Origin: Ignavibacteriales bacterium
GTDB taxonomy: Bacteria > Bacteroidota > Ignavibacteria > Ignavibacteriales > Melioribacteraceae
DNA: 64,000 nucleotides
Assembly (NCBI GenBank): GCA_020061355.1
Contig: JAGUYK010000044.1
Coordinates: 62,001 to 126,000, forward strand
Direction of reading: 5' to 3'
Shown here piece after piece: positions 37,592 to 45,452 of the stretch. How positions within the stretch are numbered: the stretch's first letter is position 1; each line of letters begins with the position of its first letter. A program made the position numbers and the translations under genes. The notes beneath the pieces are model-generated. The model was not told the origin of the DNA, did not search any database, and saw only the letters and a list, made by a program, of their open reading frames with translations.

Positions 37592-39301
37592 CTACTTTTT
37601 GATATTCATCAATTCTTTGGCCCCGTTAAGAGCTGCTTCGGTTATTTTTTCGCCGCTCATAAGTTTGGCAACTTCGTTAATTCTTTCATCATCGTTTAAT
37701 ATTTTTATTGAGCTGATCACCCTATCACCCGATTTTTTCTTTTCTACTGCAAAATGAAAATCCGAAAGTCCGGCAATCTGGGGCAAATGTGTTATTGCAA
37801 TTATTTGATGGAAGGATGCAAGGGATTTAAGTGTTTGACCCACTTTTTGTGCAATTCTGCCGCTTACACCGGTATCAATTTCATCAAAAATTAGAATCGG
37901 GAGCTTATCAGATTTAGCGAGGATTGATTTCAATGCAAGCATAATTCTTGATACCTCGCCACCGGACGCTACCTTAACCAGAGGCTTCGGATCTTCTCCT
38001 GCATTTGTAGAAACGAAAAACTCCACAAAATCAATTCCGTTCTCATCACACTTAAATTTTTTACCATCGATTATTAGATACAATTCCGAATCTGTTTCTG
38101 CTTTCTTATTTTCAATTTTTATTTCGAAACATGAATCGGGTATGCCAAGACTTTTCAATGCCTCTTCAACTTCTTTCTTAACTTTTTTGGAGGTTGTCTT
38201 TCTGTTATTTGAAATTTTGGCAGCTATTGTTCCACAACTTTTTCTTAATGATTCTATTTCATTTTCAAGTGTAGCAATTTTTTCCGAGAAATTTTCAGCG
38301 AGATCAAATTCGCTACCTATTTTCCCCCGGTGATTAAGAATTGACTTTATTGTACCGCCGTATTTCTTCTTTAGAAGATTTATTGCACCGATACGATTTC
38401 TGATCTCTTCCAGTTTTTCCGGATCAAGATCGATTCTATCCTTATAAGTTCTGACAAACGAAGAAATGTCATTTAGAATAGCAATTACAGTTTCACTCTC
38501 ATTAATTTTTTCAGTAAAGGATTTATCAATTTTAGAAAGGTCTATAAGCTTATTCTTAACCTCTGCAATTCGATCCTGAATTGAATCTTCATTCTCATAG
38601 ACCGATTGATAAATTTCATTTGCAGTTGATAATAACTTTGCGGAGTTCTCCAGAATATTCAATTCACTTTCAAGCTTTTCATCTTCATCAGGTTCAGGGG
38701 CAACTTCATCAATCTCCTTAATCTGAAATTCATAAAGATCTTTCTTCTCTTTTATTTGATCCTCTTTCTGTTGCAGCTCCCTTAGTTTTTTAAGAAGTGA
38801 ATTCATTTCAGAAAACACTTTCTTATAAGTATCTAACAGAATAGTATGATTTGCAACATTGTCAAGTAAATCAATATGAGTTTCTACGCGGAGGAGTGAT
38901 TGATGTTCATGCTGCCCGTGAAGATCTACTAGCAGGTCGCCAGCTTCTTTAATAACATTAAGTGTTACCGGAGTGTCATTCAAAAAACATCTGTTAGTTC
39001 CTTTAAGTGAAATTTCACGGCGGACTATAAGTTCGGATGAAAAGTCAATTTCATTTTGTGTGAGCAGTTTCTGAACCTTTTTATTTCCCTCAATATCAAA
39101 AAAACCTTCTACAATAGATTTCTCTGATCCTTTTCTAACAACTTCGGTAGAAGCTCTTTCGCCCAACAATAATCCCATAGCATCAATAAGGATTGATTTA
39201 CCGGCACCGGTTTCCCCGGTTATGATATTAAGCCCTCTTCCAAATTCAACCTGGATATTTTCGATTAGTGCGTAATCTTTGATAAGTAACGATTTGAGCA
39301 T
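37592..39301 (-). CDS. recN: DNA repair protein RecN
   Basis: 569 aa from the ATG at 39301 (an in-frame TTG lies 6 nt upstream). Walker A GETGAGKS is at residues 29-36 and the N-terminal LKSLLIKDYALIENIQVEF is an SMC-like start. A long coiled coil spans about 150-360. The C-terminal signature VKVASGGEVSRIMLALK and Walker B LPILIFDEIDTGVSGR (about 470-490) complete the ABC ATPase. RecN acts in double-strand break repair, holding DNA ends. It is divergent from the initiator tRNA gene. Confidence 0.96.
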   Translation of the reverse strand: MLKSLLIKDYALIENIQVEFGRGLNIITGETGAGKSILIDAMGLLLGERASTEVVRKGSEKSIVEGFFDIEGNKKVQKLLTQNEIDFSSELIVRREISLKGTNRCFLNDTPVTLNVIKEAGDLLVDLHGQHEHQSLLRVETHIDLLDNVANHTILLDTYKKVFSEMNSLLKKLRELQQKEDQIKEKKDLYEFQIKEIDEVAPEPDEDEKLESELNILENSAKLLSTANEIYQSVYENEDSIQDRIAEVKNKLIDLSKIDKSFTEKINESETVIAILNDISSFVRTYKDRIDLDPEKLEEIRNRIGAINLLKKKYGGTIKSILNHRGKIGSEFDLAENFSEKIATLENEIESLRKSCGTIAAKISNNRKTTSKKVKKEVEEALKSLGIPDSCFEIKIENKKAETDSELYLIIDGKKFKCDENGIDFVEFFVSTNAGEDPKPLVKVASGGEVSRIMLALKSILAKSDKLPILIFDEIDTGVSGRIAQKVGQTLKSLASFHQIIAITHLPQIAGLSDFHFAVEKKKSGDRVISSIKILNDDERINEVAKLMSGEKITEAALNGAKELMNIKK

Positions 39302-39380
39302 TGGCAACAGTTTTGTTTAGTGCGAATATTGCGAATGAGAGAGTAAGTATCAAGTAATGATTCATTGGTTTACGATTAAT

Positions 39381-39411
39381 TTGACAGAGGGGTAATGGTT
39401 TCATATATTTG
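39381..39411 (+). promoter_or_regulatory. Promoter of initiator tRNA gene
   Basis: TTGACA (39381-39386), a 17-nt spacer and TATATTTG (39404-39411) satisfy both the classical sigma-70 consensus (TTGACA-N17-TATATT) and the Bacteroidota TTG-N20-TAnnTTTG pattern. Transcription should start near 39418, leaving a leader of about 40 nt before the tRNA. Confidence 0.75.
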
Positions 39412-39456
39412 AACCCCAAGTTTGAAATTGTTCTTATATATAGATAGAAATTATAC

Positions 39457-39529
<73 letters not shown>

Positions 39530-39531
39530 CT

Positions 39532-39571
39532 AAAAACAAAGAATCCGGCTTTTGCCGGATTCTTTGTTTTT
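39532..39571 (+). terminator. Strong intrinsic terminator of the tRNA transcript
   Basis: A perfect 18-bp stem (39532-39549 with 39554-39571, including GAATCCGGC/GCCGGATTC) with a TTTT loop begins 2 nt after the tRNA. The 3' arm ends in TTTTT, giving a very stable hairpin with a T tract. Confidence 0.92.
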
Positions 39572-40029
39572 AAATAGTAATAGGTTAGAATTCGTTTTTA
39601 AGTTGAATCCCGACGCAAGTCGGGATGAAATCCCGCTCCGAGTTCATTGGGGAGTCTTATCGCTTCTCTATCAAAATGATTTATCTCACTAAATATTTTA
39701 GATATGGAAAATATCACTTTTTTTCCTTCTAACTTTTTTTATATTGCACCTAAACAAAAGATCGATCTAAATGGAAGGTTGGATAATCATTTCAGCAATG
39801 TTAATTTTTATCGCTCTGTTTTTTAAAAGGGTGATAAAAATCTTCAGCGAATTCAAATCCTATTAACTGTTTATTGATTCAAAATCAAAAAGAATTTCCT
39901 CCCTGCATAAATCGTTAGGCACAAAAAAATGCCCGAGCAACTTTTATGAAACTATCTGCGTCTTATTCAATAGTGAAAATAAAATCCTATTACTGATAAC
40001 TGAATAACAACTAAAGTGCAGGGGGCACT
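39572..40029. other. 458-nt non-coding interval with a GNRA hairpin and one tiny ORF
   Basis: No gene of usual length. It holds an 8-bp perfect hairpin ATCCCGAC-GCAA-GTCGGGAT (39607-39626), whose loop is a GNRA tetraloop, followed by TGAAATCCCGCTCCG. It also holds a 31-codon ORF (39771-39866). No riboswitch or known RNA was recognised, and the promoter of the HEAT-repeat gene could not be located in it. Confidence 0.5.
39771..39866 (+). CDS. Possible 31-aa single-membrane-helix peptide
   Basis: ATG at 39771 to TAA at 39864-39866. The peptide begins MEGWIIISAM and has a continuous hydrophobic helix (residues 4-18) followed by a basic segment (FKRVIKIF). No convincing ribosome-binding site precedes it. 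The composition is that of a small membrane peptide, but short AT-rich ORFs like this arise by chance, so it is a low-confidence candidate. Confidence 0.25.
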   Translation: MEGWIIISAMLIFIALFFKRVIKIFSEFKSY

Positions 40030-40479
40030 ATGAAAACCTTAAAGGTTCTTTCGATCGTTCTCTTTTCCTTTCTTTTATTATCATCCACTTCGATTGCTAG
40101 CCAGGAACTAGATCCGGTAGTTAAGGCTAAGTACAAAACCATCGAAGCTAATTTACTGGTAGGATTAAAATCCGATAATGATGGACTTCGAATAAGCTGC
40201 GCGTACTATCTGGGCGAGATGAAATCCGAAAAAGCAGTTGTTGATCTCCTCAAAATATTACGCGATGACGATTGCTATGCAGCAAGAATTATTGCCGCAC
40301 TTTCACTCATTAAAATTGATAATGAACAGAGTGTTTATATGGTAAAACGAACATCTTTGTTTAACGATTTTGAAGGTGTGAGAAAAATGAGTGAGAAGTT
40401 TTATCTATCACATCTATTGAAGAAATATCTGGAACAGCATCCTGAAAAAGCAGCTGATTTAGCTTACATCAATTTTTAA
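40030..40479 (+). CDS. Exported HEAT-repeat protein
   Basis: 149 aa. A signal peptide (about 1-24, ending SIAS) precedes two HEAT-type helical repeats (GLRISCAYYLGEMKSEKAVV and YAARIIAALSLIKIDNEQSV, about 55-115), which normally mediate protein-protein contact. AGGGGG lies 5 nt before the ATG. It is monocistronic, convergent with the DsrE-like gene, sharing the hairpin at 40514-40541. A specific partner cannot be inferred. Confidence 0.75.
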   Translation: MKTLKVLSIVLFSFLLLSSTSIASQELDPVVKAKYKTIEANLLVGLKSDNDGLRISCAYYLGEMKSEKAVVDLLKILRDDDCYAARIIAALSLIKIDNEQSVYMVKRTSLFNDFEGVRKMSEKFYLSHLLKKYLEQHPEKAADLAYINF

Positions 40480-40513
40480 ATTCGATTCCGATCTAGATCC
40501 TCGATGCAAAAAA

Positions 40514-40541
40514 AGTCCGATTGGCTCCCACCAATCGGACT
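40514..40541 (-). terminator. Intrinsic terminator of the DsrE-like gene (possibly bidirectional)
   Basis: A perfect 11-bp stem (40514-40524 with 40531-40541, AGTCCGATTGG/CCAATCGGACT) with a 6-nt loop. On the minus strand a run of six T follows directly, so it terminates the gene at 40560-41060; on the plus strand the tail CTCCTTTCTT is weaker but could serve the HEAT gene too. Confidence 0.88.
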
Positions 40542-40559
40542 CTCCTTTCTTAAAGCTGA

Positions 40560-41060
40560 TTAATAATCCAAGGTAAGTATTCTTCCTTGAGTGAAATCGA
40601 AGAAATCTTCTTTATTGGCAATAATAATTCCTTTCATAAGATCATATTGCGATTTGTTCGCAACTTCAAGACAGGTGGGACATACAGCTATTTTAACTCC
40701 TTTAGCAAGAATTTTGTCAATAAGAATTTTGGATGTTTCAAATTTAGGCATCTCAAGACTCTTGGAACTATTCAGTACAACATTAACAGCATCGACATCC
40801 ATGTAGATATAAACATCTTTATCTGCCGCCATTCTTAAACCCATTGTAAGCGCCATTAAAACTTTATGAGGATTATCCAGCCCGCTTGATATATGAATAA
40901 ATACACCATCTTTGGGAGGTGGCGGTGGTGGTGGAACATATTGCGTTTCCTCAGCTTTCTTAGCAGTTGTTTTCGATTTTGTTGATGAACTCTTAGTTTG
41001 TGCTAATGAGCTAACCATTGCAACAATAATAAGTAATGCCAGCAGCTTGTAAATTTTCAT
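40560..41060 (-). CDS. Exported DsrE/DsrF-like protein
   Basis: 166 aa. A signal peptide (about 1-20) is followed by a Ser/Thr/Lys-rich spacer and seven consecutive prolines (43-49), then a DsrE-like fold (about 52-166). That fold has GVFIHISSGLDN, ALTMGLRMA and the cysteine pair CPTC (127-130). DsrE-family proteins act in sulfur relay or peroxide-linked processes; the CxxC could be redox active, but the partner is unknown. It is read with the Ig-like lipoprotein gene upstream (36-nt gap) and ends at a strong terminator. Confidence 0.75.
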   Translation of the reverse strand: MKIYKLLALLIIVAMVSSLAQTKSSSTKSKTTAKKAEETQYVPPPPPPPKDGVFIHISSGLDNPHKVLMALTMGLRMAADKDVYIYMDVDAVNVVLNSSKSLEMPKFETSKILIDKILAKGVKIAVCPTCLEVANKSQYDLMKGIIIANKEDFFDFTQGRILTLDY

Positions 41061-41096
41061 GAAGAATCCTCCTGAAATGGTTTTTACGATCTGAAA

Positions 41097-41498
41097 TTAT
41101 TGATTTAATACATAAAAATAATCACTCATGGCTTCGAAACCGGGTGAATCTACATTAAATATTTTGATTCTATAATGGACTGAATTAGTAATTTCAACAG
41201 GTATTGTCCATTTAAATGAACCAGTATTTTCATACGCAACGGCAATTATCGATTTGAGCTCTTCCTTTCGATAAAGCCGGATCTGTATTTTTTTAATTGT
41301 TGACGGAAATGACCACTTAATTGAATATGTCGATCCCGGTCGTATTACTTCTCCGAATGTAGGTGCTTCGATAACTAAGTTAGAAAATGTTCCGGGATTA
41401 TTTATCTGCGAATCGTCATCCAGATAATCTTCTCTACCGGAACATGACATGAAAAGGATACCGGTAATAAGAACAAAGAAAAATAATTTAGCTTTCAT
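41097..41498 (-). CDS. Ig-like (Kre9/KNH-type) lipoprotein
   Basis: 133 aa. Signal peptide with lipobox ending at Cys19 (FMSC). The mature part has a beta-sandwich pattern typical of Kre9/KNH-like domains: EVIRPGSTYSIKWSFPS, KKIQIRLYRKEE and NTGSFKWTIPVEI, then HYRIKIFN. Such domains are commonly attached to secreted or surface proteins in this phylum. A TAnnTTTG promoter candidate lies about 160 nt upstream (41660-41690). Confidence 0.72.
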   Translation of the reverse strand: MKAKLFFFVLITGILFMSCSGREDYLDDDSQINNPGTFSNLVIEAPTFGEVIRPGSTYSIKWSFPSTIKKIQIRLYRKEELKSIIAVAYENTGSFKWTIPVEITNSVHYRIKIFNVDSPGFEAMSDYFYVLNQ

Positions 41499-41659
41499 TT
41501 TGCCCCTCTCTCTTTTAATTAAATACGGGGAATATTTGAAAATATTTTTTTAATGTACGGGAAATTAAATTGATGTTCTTTTGATAAGGTTTATAAGGTA
41601 AAATTGAGATAATATTGTATTTCCAAACCGGATTAATCATATAATCCTCTATTTGCTAT

Positions 41660-41690
41660 CAAATATAAAAATTAACAGGACAAGTGTAAA
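41660..41690 (-). promoter_or_regulatory. Promoter candidate for the Ig-like lipoprotein/DsrE pair
   Basis: On the minus strand TTTACA (41690-41685), a 17-nt spacer and TATATTTG (41667-41660) fit both sigma-70 and TAnnTTTG patterns. It would give a leader of about 150 nt before the lipoprotein gene; no structure was recognised in that leader (41499-41659). Confidence 0.45.
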
Positions 41691-41723
41691 TCAAAAGTTG
41701 AGTAAAGAAGTCATTAAGTGTTG

Positions 41724-43091
41724 TTAAAACTGAATTGAAATTCCATTTCCAGCTGAATTAACTTTTATATGATTGAATTTTGATAATATTTGTTCGCCAA
41801 TCCAATTTTTAGATTTTTCTTCACCATGAATCAGAACAACTCTTCCGGGATTAACTTTTGCAACAATTTTTAATAAATCTTCTCTTTTGGAGTGTGATGG
41901 GAAAAAGAATCTTTCAACTTTACAGTTTACTTTCTTTAGTTCGCTGAATTCAGTCAACCGAATCTCATCGCCTGTTTTAGAGTTCATCAAACGGTAACCC
42001 GGCGTTTCGTTATCCATATAACCGACACCACACACAGAAAAATTTTTCTGCTGAAGCCAATATCCGAGCAGTTTAAAAGATGTTGTGCCGGGCAGCATCA
42101 TTCCGCTGGAAGCTAAAACAATCCCTGGATTTTTTTTGAAATGATTCAAATCTTCAACGTCAAAAATATTTTGCTGCGGAATTTCCTTTAGAAGCAGACC
42201 GCTATCCCCCCGTCGTGTAATATATCTGTTACGATCGTAAATGTGAGAAATATCGCGTCCAACACCGCCTGTATATATATTTGTTTCAGTCAGTTTTCCT
42301 TTTCGCATCTGCTCAAATAACAATGCAAGTAATTCCTGTGTCTTTCCAAGAGCAAAAACTGGAATTAAAATAGAACCACCATTGTGCAGAGCTTTATTTA
42401 TAAATTTTGTCAGCCGCTCGGTTTCACTGTTCCATGTTCCTAATTTTCCAGAATCGGTTGAACCGTAGGTCGTTTCAAGTATCAATGTATCAATATTTTT
42501 GATTCCCGATAAATCGCATCCAATCATAATTGATTGATCGGATAAATTAATATCTCCGGTATAAAATATTTTTTTGTCGGCATATTCAACTAATATTCCC
42601 GCTGCACCAAGAATATGTCCTGCATCATGAAAAGAGAGTTTAATCTCATGAGAACCCGAATGCCTTATTCCTGTTAATTTAATTACGTTCCCATAATTTA
42701 TTCCATGAATACTTCTAACAAGCAGATCAATTTCATCGTGCGTATAAATTTTAAGATTGTCTTCGGAATTTGAATTCTGTGAAAGGATATTAACTGCATT
42801 GTGAAGAGTTGCATCGGCAATTTCTTTTGTCTGACATGTAGAATAAATAATAGTATGAGGGAATCTCTGTATTAAAAACGGAAGTGCACCGATATGATCC
42901 TGATGTGCATGTGAAATAATTGCAAAATCGAGAGGAAGTTCTTTTATCAAGTCAAAATTTGGCAGTGCTTCGAGACCGCTTTTCCGCGGATGAATTCCGC
43001 AATCAAACAGAATTCCCGTACCGGCAATATTTAAGTAGAAGCAGCTTGCGCCAATTTCATAAGCACCGCCAAGCGGAATGAATTGGATCAT
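41724..43091 (-). CDS. MBL-fold beta-CASP ribonuclease/metallohydrolase
   Basis: 455 aa. The metallo-beta-lactamase motif HAHQDH is at residues 61-66 (His61, His63, Asp65, His66), followed by downstream motifs TGD, the beta-CASP insertion and the C-terminal RNA-specificity region with HSKREDL and LIHGEEKS. This architecture is shared by CPSF-73-like exonucleases and RNase J relatives, which cleave RNA; the substrate here is unknown. The ATG overlaps the preceding stop as ATGA, so it is translationally coupled to the YD-repeat gene. Confidence 0.85.
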   Translation of the reverse strand: MIQFIPLGGAYEIGASCFYLNIAGTGILFDCGIHPRKSGLEALPNFDLIKELPLDFAIISHAHQDHIGALPFLIQRFPHTIIYSTCQTKEIADATLHNAVNILSQNSNSEDNLKIYTHDEIDLLVRSIHGINYGNVIKLTGIRHSGSHEIKLSFHDAGHILGAAGILVEYADKKIFYTGDINLSDQSIMIGCDLSGIKNIDTLILETTYGSTDSGKLGTWNSETERLTKFINKALHNGGSILIPVFALGKTQELLALLFEQMRKGKLTETNIYTGGVGRDISHIYDRNRYITRRGDSGLLLKEIPQQNIFDVEDLNHFKKNPGIVLASSGMMLPGTTSFKLLGYWLQQKNFSVCGVGYMDNETPGYRLMNSKTGDEIRLTEFSELKKVNCKVERFFFPSHSKREDLLKIVAKVNPGRVVLIHGEEKSKNWIGEQILSKFNHIKVNSAGNGISIQF

Positions 43092-44053
43092 TTCATATAT
43101 TCATATTCATACACTGCAACATATGCTTTCTTATCATCGGGAGTATAACGGAATTCTTCTTTCATCAATCCTTTTTCATTATAGGTAAACGTAACCTTAA
43201 ACTGCCTCGCACCGTCAGGTAAAAACATTTTATCTTCAATCAGGTTATCATTATCATCATAAGTGTAAAAGCGTTTGAATTGGGGATTGGCAAGTTCAAT
43301 CATATTTCCATGCAGATCGTATTTATAAGTGGTTATGTATGAATACCCCTGTTCCCTTTTTTCGTCCTTTATCAGATTTCCAACAGAATCATATTCGTAA
43401 TAAACTTCATTCAATATCGATCCATTAGCCGCAACTGTTTTTGTGCTTAGAAGAAGATCATTCTCATAATTTAATGTTTGGGTAGAATATATTTGCCCTC
43501 TTTGATCAAAAACTTTGATTTCTTCCAACTGATTCATTTCATTATATCGCATAAGCGTTTTCTGTTCGCCGGATTTTCGTGCTTCGGTAATCGTTCTCTC
43601 TATTTCATTATTTTTTTCATCGTACATCGATTCGCGTAAAGATAAGATATCGTCAAAAGCATTTAGCGTTTCCATACTTAGCATATTTCCTAGAGAATCG
43701 TATTCGAAGTAATATTTAAGGTCTATCACGCCTGTAGATTTGTAACGGAACAATGCTTCCCGGTATCCGTTTTTATAGAAGAAAATTTCTTCAACAAAAG
43801 TTTTTTCTTTAGGCAGACTACCGTCCGCATTATAAAAAGCGGCATATTTCTTACGGGCAAGTACTTTTGCTTCCTTAGCTTTATTAAGTTCTTTTACATC
43901 CTGATCTATCTGTTTTTCTTTTTTTACTTTTTTATCCTGCGGTGCATCCGGTTTTTTCTGTTCAGAATTACCGCACTGGATAAATCCAATTAGGGAGACA
44001 ATTACAAAAAGCAGAATTGTTTTGGTGGAAATTTTTTTTATCGCTTGTTTCAT
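43088..44053 (-). CDS. Exported YD-repeat (RHS-like) protein
   Basis: 321 aa from the ATG at 44053, preceded by AAGGAA; a TTG-initiated extension to 44113 lacks a ribosome-binding site and overlaps the hemerythrin gene. A hydrophobic signal (about 11-24) is followed by Cys27, a possible but imperfect lipobox (FIQC). A Lys-rich helix is followed by eight or so YD-type repeats (YDSLGNMLSM, YDSVGNLIKD, YDLHGNMIEL, YDDNDNLIED, YNEKGLMKEE). Repeats of this type form beta-shells in RHS toxins, but here no toxin domain is present. Function unknown. Confidence 0.7.
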   Translation of the reverse strand: MKQAIKKISTKTILLFVIVSLIGFIQCGNSEQKKPDAPQDKKVKKEKQIDQDVKELNKAKEAKVLARKKYAAFYNADGSLPKEKTFVEEIFFYKNGYREALFRYKSTGVIDLKYYFEYDSLGNMLSMETLNAFDDILSLRESMYDEKNNEIERTITEARKSGEQKTLMRYNEMNQLEEIKVFDQRGQIYSTQTLNYENDLLLSTKTVAANGSILNEVYYEYDSVGNLIKDEKREQGYSYITTYKYDLHGNMIELANPQFKRFYTYDDNDNLIEDKMFLPDGARQFKVTFTYNEKGLMKEEFRYTPDDKKAYVAVYEYEYMK

Positions 44054-44093
44054 GATTTTCCTTCTTAAGATTTTTAAAACCTGTTTGTACTGG

Positions 44094-44531
44094 CTATCTG
44101 AGTTTATTTTCAAGTTTACTTAAAAATTCTTCATCAAAATGGTTCTGGATTTTTTCAAACAATTCTCTTTCTTCCATTCTAATATGTTTTTCGAGCAGTA
44201 GTCCCAACTGATTAAGTACCTCCTCGTGATCGTCTTCTGTTTTTAATTTTTCGATAAGGAGATGTAAATCATTATGCTCGGTCAATACCTGATCGCACAA
44301 TAAATCAATTTCGCTGTTATAATCTTTAATTGCTGGAATCAAAAAACGCTCTTCAATATCAAAATGTTTTTTTAATTCGGTTTTATAGAAATTTAGTGTA
44401 TACTCTTTTTTCGCATCCAGATTTGAAGGCATGCCTATGTAAACCGGAGCATTCTTTTTTATAACCTGTGCCAGTATTAATCCATCGTGATGTTCTTTTG
44501 ATAATTGAATTAAACTAGGATGCCGCTTCAT
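44094..44531 (-). CDS. Hemerythrin HHE-type iron-binding protein
   Basis: 145 aa four-helix bundle. The ligand-type residues are His14/His15 (EHHD), His56 and Glu60 (HFDIEER), His86 and His90 (EHNDLH), and His116 with Glu120 (HIRMEER). This is the HHE pattern in which Glu replaces the Asp of classical hemerythrin. It should bind a di-iron centre that senses or stores O2/NO or protects from stress. The ATG overlaps the yihY stop as ATGA, at a poly-A slippery site. Confidence 0.85.
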   Translation of the reverse strand: MKRHPSLIQLSKEHHDGLILAQVIKKNAPVYIGMPSNLDAKKEYTLNFYKTELKKHFDIEERFLIPAIKDYNSEIDLLCDQVLTEHNDLHLLIEKLKTEDDHEEVLNQLGLLLEKHIRMEERELFEKIQNHFDEEFLSKLENKLR

Positions 44532-45451
44532 TTTTTTTTCTTTTTTTGAATTAATCTTTCTCTAAAGAGCTGCCCGATTTCAGCACCAACAATAAATATA
44601 CACGACGAATAAAAAACCCATAAAAGAATTACAACTATCAAAGCAAACGCACCATATAATGCGTTAGAGCTAAAGAAGTGTTGAATATAATAACCGAAAA
44701 TATTCCGGGCACCCTCCCAGAGTAATGTAGTCCAGAACGCACTTATCAACGCAACTCTTTTCGGTAACTTTTCGTATGGTATCAAATAATAGAGTAAGAA
44801 AAACATCCCTAACATTATAATAAGCGATGAGATCCAAACAATAGAATTCCATAATTCACTAACATTAAAGGCGCTCAGCATCTCCGAAGTTTTAGCAACT
44901 TCTAGGATCAAACTTACAATCGGGAAAACAAATGTTGAAAGAGTAATAAAAATGACAAGTAGAATTACCATTCCCAGGTCCCGCAATAGACCAATCACCG
45001 CACTCTTCTGAATCTTGGTATGAAAAATCTGGTTCAGTATAGTTCGCATACTGCTGAAAATCCATGTAGATGTAGTCAGCAAACCGATACCACCAATATA
45101 ACCGGCGATGCTACCGTATCCAACAAATTCGGGAAGGCGGGTTTCAATCACCTTTTTCATGTAGGATGCATAAACCGGGTATGGTATTACAGTATCAATT
45201 ATTTGAAAAATCTGTTCCTGAAGAGTTTTAACATCAAAAATATTACTTAGTAGCGAAAAGACCAGGAGAATTAAAGGGATCATTCCTAAAAATAAAGAAT
45301 ATGAGATGCCGGCACCTGCAAAGAAGAGATTATGTTCATCAATTCTCTTAAATAAACCGACGAAGTAATGTTTTATAAATTCTAATAACTTTCTAAAAAT
45401 AGGAATAGGAATTATAGAACCGATTTTTTTAAAAATTTTGAATTTAAGCAT
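44528..45451 (-). CDS. YihY/BrkB-family membrane protein
   Basis: 307 aa with about six membrane helices. HNLFFAGAGISYSLFLGMIPLIL and the later GSIAGYIGGIGLLTTSTWIFSSM and LLWEGARNIFGYYI identify the YihY/BrkB family. Members were once labelled RNase BN, but that activity belongs to another protein; the transport or envelope function is unresolved. The protein ends in LIQKKKKK encoded by A7GA9, and its stop overlaps the hemerythrin start. It begins 2 nt after the purL stop. Confidence 0.88.
   Translation of the reverse strand: MLKFKIFKKIGSIIPIPIFRKLLEFIKHYFVGLFKRIDEHNLFFAGAGISYSLFLGMIPLILLVFSLLSNIFDVKTLQEQIFQIIDTVIPYPVYASYMKKVIETRLPEFVGYGSIAGYIGGIGLLTTSTWIFSSMRTILNQIFHTKIQKSAVIGLLRDLGMVILLVIFITLSTFVFPIVSLILEVAKTSEMLSAFNVSELWNSIVWISSLIIMLGMFFLLYYLIPYEKLPKRVALISAFWTTLLWEGARNIFGYYIQHFFSSNALYGAFALIVVILLWVFYSSCIFIVGAEIGQLFRERLIQKKKKK
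44531..44546 (-). other. Slippery A-AAA-AAG heptamer and A9 run at gene junction
   Basis: On the coding strand the last codons of yihY contain, in frame, the heptamer A AAA AAG (44546-44540), directly followed by nine A (44539-44531) and the ATGA overlap. This heptamer is the dnaX-type -1 slippery sequence. A -1 shift places ribosomes exactly in the hemerythrin reading frame. Seen directly; a functional role is inferred. Confidence 0.45.
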
Positions 45452-45452
45452 A

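Noticed and set aside
44054-44113. N-terminal extension of the YD-repeat protein
   Set aside because: It overlaps the hemerythrin gene and has no ribosome-binding site; AAGGAA precedes the ATG at 44053 and exposes a signal sequence at the true N-terminus.
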